Shown piece after piece: positions 24,666-34,433 of a stretch of DNA of 64,000 nucleotides (position 1 is the stretch's first letter; each line of letters opens with the position of its first letter). Origin of the DNA: Impatiens glandulifera (lineage: Eukaryota; Streptophyta; Magnoliopsida; Ericales; Balsaminaceae); NCBI RefSeq assembly GCF_907164915.1, contig NC_061864.1, positions 9,803,889-9,867,888 on the forward strand, read 5' to 3'. The position numbers and the translations under genes are program-made. A model generated the notes under the pieces. That model had not been told where the DNA came from. It made no database searches and saw only the letters and a program-made list of their open reading frames with translations.

Positions 24666-24949
24666 CAATTTTAATCTTTTTTTTAAAACAATTACAACAA
24701 TTTCATTAAAATCTCAAAGGTGGGAGGATTAGAAATCAAAGCTAGACAAACCTTAGATATAATTAATGATGACAATAAAAAAACCCTAAAAAAAAACTAA
24801 TTGGTAACATTTATATATTTTAAAAAAACAGAGATTACAAACAGAAAAGACTACATTCAAACTTAACTATCCTAGCCTAGCATTTTTCCATGCCATCTGT
24901 TTTCATTGAGATGCCTTCTTTATATTCCTCTTCCTTTTCCCGTTCCTCT
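23623..24949. other. AT-rich spacer
   Basis: No gene is supported. There is a (TA)n tract at about 24630-24661 and short A/T homopolymers. Confidence 0.5.
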
Positions 24950-26110
24950 GACAATGAAAGGAGGTTATATTGAAGATGACGATGAGTATTGTTGTTTCTC
25001 ATTTTGAATTCTCTGTTTGTACGAGCCCGTTTTGATTTGATAAAAAGAATTATTTCTGAGAATTTCAGGGTTTATCTTTGTTATCTTCAACTTGAATTTC
25101 TGTGTTCTTGTCTTCATTATCTTCGACTTCAGCTTCAGACTCCACATTGGTTTTGAAATCTTCTTTATCGGCTTTAGAATTTTCTGTTTCAGCTTTGAAA
25201 TTTTAGGTATATTTCTCTTGAGTTTCCTCAACAACAACTCGATGTTTTTCTTCCATTTCCATTCTGATCTTTCGCATTTTAGAAAATTTTCTTTTCCTAT
25301 CACCTTGATTCCCTTTACTTTCTTTCATTCACTGATTTCATTTTTCCCATAATTCTTCTTGTTTTCCTCCTCTGCATTTTCCTCATTTTTGTCTTTTTTA
25401 TCACTATCATTGACTTCCACAATATGCTCTTCCATTCTTGATTTTTCCGTTTCATTTTCCTGTTTTTTTTTGCTTCTGGGCTTTCGTGATTTTCTGTTAT
25501 TTCTCTATTGCTTTTGCACATTTAATACTAACATGTTGGAAAGTATTGCAAAAAGCACATCTGTTTGACCTCCATTCATATGAGATTTCCATTATTGTGG
25601 GTTTTCTCTTCCTATCAATAACTGTCATGTTATTTGGCAGATACTTTGAGGATACACTTCAATGCTTATTCTAGCAAAAGTAAGGTGCTCCTCCCTCTGT
25701 AATTGGGTCCATATATAATGGTTTCCCCAATAGACTAGCAAAGTGACTTAGAGCTTATGTATTATACATGTGTGTTGGGATGTTCCTTAATTTGAACCAT
25801 ATTTAGACTGTTTCTTTTGTCTTGCTTAAAAAGCTCAATTCTTCAGACCATCTCTCAAACTTCATACAGTTGAATCCAATATAAGTATGCCCAATTTTCA
25901 GAATATCATCCAAGTTCGTTCCCTTTTTGAATTGTAGAAAATAGAGATAATGGATGTTTGCAGAAAACTTCTTCAATCCCTTTTGCTCCCATTGTTTTAT
26001 TAGTGATTCCTTAGTGTTTGGGAAAGATACACGGTTCTTTCCTATGTAGTTCCCAACAATTACATTTTTCCATTCTTTGATGCATTTCTCATCTACTTCA
26101 GTGGAAAATT
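24950..26110 (-). pseudogene. Decayed DUF4283/CCHC (LINE ORF1-type) remnant
   Basis: On the minus strand, pieces of a plant retroelement gag-like protein can be read in different frames: KECIKEW-like and SLIKQWEQKGLKKF near 25930-26090, IWFKLRNIPTHMYNT followed by ALSHFASLLGKPLYMDPIT (about 25705-25805), FARISIEV, then EISYEWRSNRCAFCNTFQHV with SIKCAKA (about 25525-25605). The last gives a C-x2-C-x4-H-x4-C knuckle. The order (W...LP, LGKPL..D..T, FAR..VEV, YEW, CCHC) matches DUF4283 with its zinc knuckle, found in plant LINE ORF1 and related genes. Stops and frameshifts separate every block. The downstream part (24965-25510) is a Lys/Glu-rich tail. No reverse transcriptase was seen nearby. 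Confidence 0.55.
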
Positions 26111-27905
26111 TAAATTAAAAAAGAGAGTTGAGAATCTCAACTTTTATTTTAAACTCACCCAAGTAAATTTGACTTTTGTATGCATGATTTTCTGTTTTCT
26201 TTTCTGCATTCTTTTTCGGACTTCATTTACCTTCCAGTTAGGAATTGCTCCGGATAGTATAATTTTTTTAATTTTTTCTCTAAACATAATTTCAACAAAT
26301 TGTTTTAATAAATTTTATTATTTTTTTAATATATTTATTATTGGATTAATTTCGATGAATTTCCTTATTATTACTCTAAAAAAGTATATATAAATATTTT
26401 AATGGAAAGAAATATATTTTGTTTGAATATTATTTTTTAGTAGCAAGTCATACTCACCCATCATTTGTAAAAAAAATTAGCTCCCTAAATCTTTACTATT
26501 AAAATATATACATAAATATATTAATTGATTTATAAAATATAATTATTAATTAATTAAATAATGAATAATACTATATTGGAAAATTCAAAATTTTTGAAGT
26601 CCTTAACAAATGGAACCTTATATAATTGCATAGGTTCTTACCAATATTGCACATGTTTAATCAGGTGTCTCATACTAAAACACAATAGGTTGTTAATTTG
26701 GGGTCTATCAGTTTAAGCACATAATTTAAAACGTGTTAAATTAAATCATTAAATATAATTATTAATTAAAATAAGACCATAAGTGTATTAAAAAAATAAA
26801 TATAAACCTATATAACGATTAATTATATAATTTTTCAATTTTTATAAATATATATATATATATATATATATTAAAATAAATAATAAATTTGTTAATCTTT
26901 TTATTTATTCACTTTTAAATATTTCAATATAGTTAATCTTTTTATTTATTCACTTTTAAATATTTCAATATATATAACTTAAGAAAAAACAAAAATTAAG
27001 AGAAATATTAAAAATTAGATATATAATTTTTATAATTTATTAATTTAAAAATATTTTAATAGATATAGTATAAAAAATATTTTAACTAACATTCTTTTAA
27101 ATTAATTATTAAGTTAGGTTTTAATATTTTGTAGTTTTAAAAATAATTTTATTAAGTTTGTTTTTATACCTAATTTATTAGTTTATTGGTTTGTATTATA
27201 GATAAATTCATAAGAATTTGTATCTATAATTAAAATTTATAACTCAGATTTTAAAAAAATGGTTCATTTATCTCACTGTACAATTGAGAAAGTGTTTTTG
27301 AACTAAAATTTATTTATTTATTTAATAAATAAATAAATAAAGATTATGACAATTATTTTTAAATAAATATTGTTTAAGATTATTATGTGATAAAATTGTG
27401 TTGATCCTTACTTTACGAAATCTCAAACTTAATTGAGTTGTCAGTCAAAGGAATTGTTGTTATATGGACTGAAATTTAATGTAGATTGGAGTTAAAGATA
27501 TAATATTTTTAAAATCTAAAAAACATGATATTTATAAAATCTCATATTACATGCATACAAGATAAATGTAATATTAGAAAGGTATGAAATTTTAAAAAAT
27601 AAAAAGGGTAATATACGATTATCTATACATTTAACTAATTAATAACTAAGTTTGAAATATCTTTATATATAATTTTTTTTAAACTGTATTTTTAACATTT
27701 TTTTTAATTACTCTTTATACATTTAATTTTTTTTGTTTCAATTTATACCTTAAATATTTAAAATTATTTAAAATATTATAAAATCGTTTGTTTTAAAAAT
27801 ATGTACAAATTTCTCTTATACGTGGTATATCATTTTTTAAGTTTTATTGTGAAAAAAACTTTTACCTTCATCTTGAGATGTCTTCATTAACTCTATTTTC
27901 AAATG
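26111..27905. other. AT-rich upstream flank of defensin-like gene A
   Basis: About 26700-27400 is recognisably similar to about 39270-40100 (for example TTAATCTTTTTATTTATTCA and TTGTATCTATAATTAAAATT-like blocks). Both lie upstream of a defensin-like copy, so this stretch is part of a segmental duplication. There is a (TA)n tract at about 26850-26872. No gene is seen. Confidence 0.55.
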
Positions 27906-28065
27906 TCTCATCTTCTAGCTAGTCTAGTGGTAAAAAGAGGTGTATACTAACCCTAAGTTAATGGGTTCGAGCTCATCAGACGACAAGTTCTGTGCCTGGT
28001 TAAATGTTTAAGTGTGTTTGCGGAGTACATACTTAATATGTTGTCCCATTTCTTTTCAAAAAAAA
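27906..28065 (+). mobile_element. tRNA-derived SINE with target-site duplications
   Basis: About 160 bp. Near the start is an A-box-like TAGTCTAGTGGTAAAAAG and about 50 bp on a B-box GGGTTCGAGCTC, followed by TGCCTGGTTAAATG and a short poly-A tail. It is flanked by direct repeats AACTCTATTTTCAAATG (27889-27905 and 28066-28082), a 17-bp target duplication typical of LINE-mediated insertion. It is absent from the homologous flank of copy B, so it inserted after the duplication or was lost there. Confidence 0.85.
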
Positions 28066-28821
28066 AACTCTATTTTCAAATGACGACGCATCTGCTCTAT
28101 TTCATTTGCATACTAAGACAATAACCAAATTGTTACTCATTCGTTTTTTTTTTTCATATTTAGATATTGTGTCTTTGTGTTGTAACATCAAAATCATCTA
28201 TAAACAAAAAATAATAAATAATATTAATGTTGAAGGAAATGAAAATATTTAATAACCATATATATTAGTTAAAATGTAAATAATATGATAAAATTATAAA
28301 ATATGATACCGTAAACAAACTCGTAATATTATTGAATCGGTCAACTAAATAAAACTTACACAAAAAGTGTGGCTATCCCTTAGTGAGAATGAATTGAGAG
28401 GGAGAATTAATGTAGTTTGATTTAAAGACAAAATTAATTTATTAGTCAAAATAAACTATAATTCAAATATGATAAAATATAACATAGTTGGAACCTTAGA
28501 CTATATAATTTTAAATTAGTTATCAAGGTGTTCAAATTTCAACCATTTTTCTAATAAGAATTGTTCATATTTAAAGTTTGAAAGAGCTTAATTATTTTAA
28601 ACAAAAATAAATATAAAAGTAGCAATTTCAATAAAAAAAAATAAACATACATGAAACAATTCAAATAAAATAATCTATAAGGAGATATTTAAAACTTAAT
28701 TAAACTTAACATTATATAAATCTGGCCTAAAAAGAGTGAAAGGGTAATAAATGAGCATACCTTATAAATTGAAAAAATAAAATACAATAATACATAAAAT
28801 TATTTATCAACATCAAAAACA

Positions 28822-29180
28822 ATGACGTCCAAGTTCTCTTCTTGCACCAGCAACAAGAAATCCAGTCTCATGATGACCATTGTTCTGTGTTAGTATTTTA
28901 ATCTATTTTACAATTTCAACAACATTTTTATATATGAATAATTATGTGTTTATATATATATACAGTAGGATTAATGGTGATAAAAGTTGAAGGCAAGATT
29001 TGCATCGAACAGATACCCGTTGATTTTATTGATTTTATTGATTTTATTGACATTCCTACCAGCAAAACAAATTGCTTGAAATATTGCAAGCAGAAGTACA
29101 ATGGCAAAGGAAAATTTTATTACATTATTGATTGGAAACAATATAGATGTGATTGCTCTTACAAATGCAAAAAAATTTAG
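28822..29180 (+). CDS. Defensin-like secreted peptide A (six Cys)
   Basis: Two exons, 28822-28888 and 28966-29180 (CTGT|GTTAGT, ATACAG), encode 93 residues. Exon 1 and the start of exon 2 give a signal peptide: MTSKFSSCTSNKKSSLMMTI then VLLGLMVIKVEG. The mature part has six Cys: KIC, NCLKYC (CxxxC) and CDCSYKC (CxC, then C), with YNGKGKFYYIIDW between. CxxxC plus CxC is the cysteine-stabilised alpha-beta signature. Relative to the eight-Cys copy D, the second and fifth Cys are missing. An in-frame triplication (DFIDFIDFID) sits in the first loop. Family knowledge: plant DEFL peptides serve in defence or pollen-pistil signalling; which applies here is unknown. The stop codon TAG is formed partly by the first base of a Harbinger element. 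A likely TATA box is TTATAAATT at about 28762. Confidence 0.8.
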
Positions 29181-30178
29181 GGGCGCTTGGTTCAAATAAG
29201 GGAATGAGAATAGGAATGGGATTAATAGATGTGTGGAATGAGATTGGGTATGATTGATAGAAGAGTAGTGTTTGGTTAAGAGCAGTAATAATTACCATTA
29301 CCATTGAAAGTGTTTGGTTTGGTTTAAGGATTATTATTGATAGTATTTTATTTGTACAATAATTCATTTTATAATTAATTTTATATATTTATAATTTAAT
29401 ATACTTATAAATTTATTAATTTTATTTATTAATATTTATTAATACTCAATTAAAAATTATATAAATAAATAAATAAATTTAGTATATAGTTGTAAAATAA
29501 ATAAATATAAAAAAGAAAAATAATTAGTCAAACTAAAATAAATTATTAATAAGTTTGATATTACATTTTTTTTCTCTATATTATATTTTTATTAATTATT
29601 ATCATGATTATTGATGATTATTGATGTAGTTTGATTGGTTTATATTATAAATTTTAACATGTTTATTTGAATAAAATTAATTTGATAATTATCAATTTAT
29701 ATTAATATATTTTTTGATACGTAAAAATTTATTATCTATTACTAAAATTAATTAAATGAGAAATATTAAAATTATAAAATACCATGTTAAATAAAACAAT
29801 TAGAAACAATAAATATGAAGTGAAATTATATATATATATTTTTTATAAATACGTGAAAACAACCATCATCCCAATTAATAAAACAACAATTCTTCTGTTC
29901 TCTTCCTAAATATATAAAAGTATTTAAAGTACCTAATACAACAAATAGAAAATTAACATAAACTTAACATAAATTGCATATTCCATACATACTTCATGGA
30001 TTGGAAGATGGTTGAACAAACCCAAGCACATAGGATCGTCTCATATGACTTGGCAACGCGAACATAACTTCTGCTTTCGCAGGGTCCTTGTAGTAAATTT
30101 CAACAATTTTACCAACATCTATTTGAGGTATACCGATGCTAATTAGTTCATCAATAACATCCTGCATCTTTGCAGCAC

Positions 30179-31067
30179 TTAAAATTCAGATTTAGATTCA
30201 GCAATCAAAGCATTTGTAACAACATTATATTGTGATGCCATTTGGTCACAAATGGAATCAAATTTGGTACTAAAGTTGTCCAACTTTGAGTCAATCCTTT
30301 GTTGAAGAGGTTCTAATTTTTTCTTCTTGTGGAAACTTTCCCTTCTCGGTGAAAGTTTGTTTCTTTTCTTGGATGATTTGTTGTTTGATGAAATTGTACG
30401 TGAGCCTTGTGAGTGAGAGACGGCAACGGGTTCATCTTCACCATCCGATGAAGAATTCACAATCACATTCTTTTGCCAACTAGGATCCATGCTTGCGTCA
30501 AATATATCTTCAGCTCCGAGCCCTGTTGCCCTATCTTTACCCCACACCATGTCTAGTTTACGCAAATATGGGAATGTAAAATCCCGCAACCCAATGGCAT
30601 TTGGGTGAGTCTATACAAAATAAAATAACATAACATTCAGAATATGTAAAAATAAATAGAAAGAACTATCAAAGTAAACGCTCAATAAATAATCGAAGAG
30701 AGTTTAGAACGTCTTACCAGACACCATTCATCAAACCACTGTTTTTCACATTTGATCTTATGCTCAACCTCATCCCACTGACAACCACTTTGCATACACA
30801 TCTCCGCAATGGGATTGTACTTGCCTTTAAGATTTTTTTTATCTTTGATTCAATGTGAGGAGTAGCTTCTTTATTGAAATCGGGAATCTTACGTATTATC
30901 ATCTTACGTAGTTGACCCATGTAATTGTTCTTAAATCCAGAGTCTACTTTCCATAATGGATCACAAGCTAACTCTTGGAGGGCATCAATCAAAGCATCAA
31001 CCTCATCATCAGTCCAAAATTGTTTGTTTTTTCCACGTCCACAATAAATAGGTGTAGATGTAGACAT
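30179..31067 (-). pseudogene. Harbinger Myb/SANT-like protein, frameshifted
   Basis: Exon 1 (30718-31067) starts MSTSTPIYCGRGKNKQFWTD and continues DDEVDALIDALQELACDPLW and NYMGQLRKMI, a Myb/SANT-like domain. Exon 2 (30179-30610) gives THPNAIGLRDFTFPYLRKLD, MVWGKDRATG, a Ser/Lys-rich stretch (SSKKRNKLSPRRESF) and a coiled-coil-like end (LQQRIDSKLDNFSTKFDSI). Splice sites CTG|GTAAGA and GTATAG are present. In a poly-A run near 30833-30840 the frame shifts: SKIK is read in one frame, but the conserved continuation LKGKYNPIAEMCMQSGCQWD and WFDEWCL lie in another. Family knowledge: this second Harbinger protein binds DNA and helps bring the transposase to the nucleus and the element ends. Confidence 0.8.
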
Positions 31068-31273
31068 CCTACAAAAAAAAAAACAATAATAACAGAAAAT
31101 TGAATACAATATATAAACTTTATTAAATATAAGTTATAATTACAAAATTTCTAAAATATATGAAAATCTAAAGCACAATAAATGAATTATAGATATAAAA
31201 AACTATCAAGTACAAATCATTCAAGAATTAATTCAAATCACGTTGTTGTCATAATAAGCATAAGAAGCAAACA

Positions 31274-32690
31274 CTAATCAACATTATTGTCATTGGATCT
31301 AGTGGACCACATGTTATACATATTAGTAGCAATATTATTTCTAAATTCTAGCCACTCATTACTTGGATTAATTTGTGTAATATGTTCTACTTCTTCGTCA
31401 TCATCACTTTCCTCATCATTGTTCTCTTCTTCTTCTTCTTCAATAATTGACTCTTGTGGATCGACACTCATATATTTGCGAATCAAGTTATGCAAAAGAC
31501 AACATGCCATTATGATGCGAACTTGGATTTGAATGGTAAAGAATGAAGGGGATGCAAGAATCTTCCATCTTCCTTTTAACAACCCAAAACATCTTTCTAT
31601 AACATTTCTAGCTTTGGAATGCTTCATATTGAAGTATTCCTCTGGGGTCTCTGGTCGATGTCCATCAAATTCTTTCAGATGATATCGTTGTCCTCGATAG
31701 GGAACAAGAAATCCTTTTGCATTGCAATATCCAGAGTCAGTCAAGTAATAACAACCTTCATTGTTGAACAATAAATACATATTGAGTAATATGAAAAAAT
31801 GAAAATACAATTTACATTGATGAATAAATATATCAATGCAAATTACCTAGAGGGACTCTTAAACCATTAGGTCTTGAAATTGCATCGCGAAGTACGCGAC
31901 CATCATGTGCTGAACCCTCCCACCCAGGCAATACATATATAAATTGCATTTTTGGGCAACACGCCTAATACGTTTGTTGAAATACAACCTTTTCTCGTGC
32001 GATACCGAGATTTATTCTCATTAGGTGGTGTAACTTTAATTAACGTTCCATCTAATGCTCATAAACAACCCTAAAAATTGAAGGAGTTTATGATTAGCCA
32101 CAATAGTCAACCTTACATAAACTAATTATTTACTCTATTTTTTATGTATTATAATATTAAAATACCTGAAAACATTTCCATCTCTCATCGCGACAATCCT
32201 GAGAGATAGGTTCTGGCTTCTTCAATAAAATTGGATGTAATTTCAAAATTGCATGAAGAACTGAATGGAATTGTCGACTCACAGTTTCTGTACTACGGTA
32301 AAAAAGTAGAGAAATTGTTCTACTTTTTTTATGATGGGACAAGATATATATAAACATTGCTACAACTTCCTCTATTGATGTGTTTCTAGTCGGCATCAAA
32401 CCTCCAATATCTCTTACCATATCACACAATACTATAAAGGTTGCCCTATCCATTCGAAGTTCACTAATGCATGCCGCATCATACTCAATTGTCAATCTAG
32501 CCATCCATATAGTTCGAGAGATTATTTTTTCTTCTTTTGTTTTAATATCACGAATCCTTTCTCGAATGTAGGAACACATGATTACATAAGATTGAGCAAA
32601 TAAAAAGATCAAGATATTGTTTGTTGTTTGTTGAACCAATAATAACTTCTTTAGTTTTCGTTGTTGTTCAGTAATAGGAGGGCGAGCCAT
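31274..32690 (-). pseudogene. PIF/Harbinger DDE transposase with a stop and a frameshift
   Basis: Three exons: 32166-32690, 31847-32070 and 31274-31755. Exon 1 (MARPPITEQQRKLKK, ELRMDRATFIVLCDMVRDIG, SRQFHSVLHAILKL) is the N-terminal helical region. Exon 2 has ALDGTLIKVTPPNENKSRYR and LPGWEGSAHDGRVLRDAISR. Exon 3 has YYLTDSGYCNAKGF, VPYRGQRYHL and ARNVIERCFGLLKGRWKIL. The catalytic triad is LDGT, TDSGY and IERCFG, with about 46 residues between the last two, as expected. Two lesions are seen: TGA in place of the usual Gly codon just before ALDGT (about 32060), and a 2-nt loss after NVLGV (about 31970) that breaks the frame before CCPKMQFIYV. The C-terminus is an acidic tail. The element cannot make its own transposase. 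Confidence 0.9.
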
Positions 32691-32854
32691 TTTCAGTAAT
32701 AATGAAGATGAGCTGATGAGAAATAAGAAAAATAATAATATTCAACTATGAGAATCACACAAAACCAATATATATAACAAAAACAACAATATTAACCGGT
32801 AAAATACTCAAAATATATTAAATCACACATAACAAACATAATTTATATATATCT

Positions 32855-33015
32855 ACTCAAATAAAGGAAAATCAAATTATATCTACTCAAATAAAGGAAG
32901 ATCAAATATATCTACTCAAATAAAGGAAGATCAAATATATCTACTCAAATAAAGGAAGATCAAATATATCTACTCAATTAAAGGAAAATCGAAATATATC
33001 TACTCAATTAAAGAA
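32855..33015. repeat. 28-30-bp tandem repeat, about six copies
   Basis: Units of ATATCTACTCAAATAAAGG plus AAGATCAA, progressively varied, lie in the region upstream of the transposase start inside the Harbinger element. Confidence 0.85.
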
Positions 33016-33126
33016 AAATCAAAATTATTTGTACTAACCTGGGAACTGAGAAGATGAGAAGCAAGAACCTGTCAAAAAAACATGGAGAAGAGAAGAATAG
33101 AGAAGACGATAAAAGAGAAAACATAA

Positions 33127-33146
33127 AAATAAAAATAATAATAATA

Positions 33147-33187
<41 letters not shown>
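33127..33187. repeat. (AAT)n microsatellite inside Harbinger
   Basis: About 20 AAT/ATA triplets, with one interruption (ATAATAAATAAT), near the right end of the element. The Asn-, Tyr- and Leu-run peptides read from it are artefacts. Confidence 0.95.
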
Positions 33188-33189
<2 letters not shown>

Positions 33190-33385
33190 GAGAAAGTGGA
33201 CGTAGTAAAAGGGGGAGTGGAGAGATTGGAAGGGTTTCATTCCCCCAATATTGAGGGGATTGAATGATTCCCGTATACCCGGGAATCAAATTTACTGTTC
33301 ATCAATTAAAACCACGTACCAAACATCTATATTTATTCCCTTTCCCATTCCAGAGTACAAAAACCACGTACCAAGCACGCCCTTA

Positions 33386-34433
33386 ATAAATAAAGGTAAA
33401 TCAATAATACATTAAACCTGAATTATGTTCCCATTTTCTAAAATTGATTTTATTATTGTATATATAAATATTTAGCTTTGTACTAATAAAAATGCTCAAA
33501 CTTTCAAAATTTTAACTATAGGACTAGTGACCTTACTTCTTTAAGCTTAAACTTAATTATTTGAAAAATGATTTTTGGCCAAATAAATGAAAAGAATTGA
33601 AGTGAGAACATTGATAAAAAAAAATAAAACATCAAATTAGTAGTCTTAAGAAAGCAAAAAAAAGTGCAAAAACACTATAATTCATTTAATTAAGGATCAA
33701 CTAAACAAAGTTTTTATTTTTATTTTTATTCATTTTGACCAATAATCAAGCTATTTTAGGTACTTTGACTTTGTGGATCAAAGACAATCATTCGATTAAT
33801 TAAATGTTTTAAGTGGTCTAAATGTAAGTTTTGAGGTTTATTTTATACAGGGTAGGGCAATGTGGTAAGCCCAAACACTAAGTGTGTGTTCCTAAGGCAA
33901 AAATGAATAGGAGGGATGTCAACGGTACCTTACCCGTTAAGTAGTGGTTAAGTAGTGAGTATTCATCCCCGAATCCGATTATCATTTATAACCGATCCCG
34001 ACAGTATTTCTCTTCATATCCCCATCCTCGACAGGTACCCCATTACCGATTAAGTTTTTATAAGATAATATAAGTTGAAGAATAAGAATCATAACTTTAT
34101 TGAATAATAAATAATTTTAAAATTAGTAAATCGAAATGTTGAAAAAACAAATAAAAACATTACTTACTTTACCTACATTTTTATATTGTAGGTGTTGATG
34201 AAGATAACAATTTTATTGTAGAGGTGAAGAAACATGTTAAAATGAAGTTTGAAAAAAAATTAAAGAATAAAGAGAAAAAAGATGTAGAAAAATAACATTT
34301 TGTTATTTAAAAGAAAAGTTAAAAATAAAGATTTAAAGAGTAAAGAAGAGAGTAATAACTTTTTTTTTTTTAGAATATTATAAAATAAAGTTGAGGTGAA
34401 ATGCATGTGAATAAGAACAAAAATAAATGATGT
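33386..34433. other. 3' flank of DEFL A, then AT-rich spacer
   Basis: 33386 to about 33560 matches the 3' flanks of DEFL copies B and C (CCATTTTCTAAAATTG, ATAGGACTAGTGACC). About 33890-34060 contains GATGTCAACGGTACC, CCCCGAATCCGATTATC and CGACAGGTACCCC, similar to 37310-37420; this is a common plant repeat of GGGTA/ATCGGG composition. No gene is seen. Confidence 0.55.

Larger units (their letters stand above)
29180..33382 (-). mobile_element. PIF/Harbinger DNA transposon
   Basis: 4.2 kb flanked by TTA duplications (29177-29179 and 33383-33385). The ends are imperfect inverted repeats: GGGGCGCTTGGTTC on the left, and the right end reverse-complemented reads GGGCGTGCTTGGTAC. Both genes expected of this superfamily are present on the minus strand, a DDE transposase and a Myb/SANT-like protein, and both are damaged. 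It inserted in the end of defensin-like gene A. Sequence after the right end (AATAAATAAAGG...CCCATTTTCTAAAATTG) continues the 3' flank shared with the other DEFL copies. Confidence 0.93.

Noticed and set aside
25092..25674. Phe/Ser-rich plus-strand frames
   Set aside because: They are the antisense of the Lys/Glu-rich minus-strand DUF4283-type remnant.
33008..33289. Frames rich in Asn, Tyr or Leu runs
   Set aside because: They come from the AAT microsatellite inside the Harbinger element.
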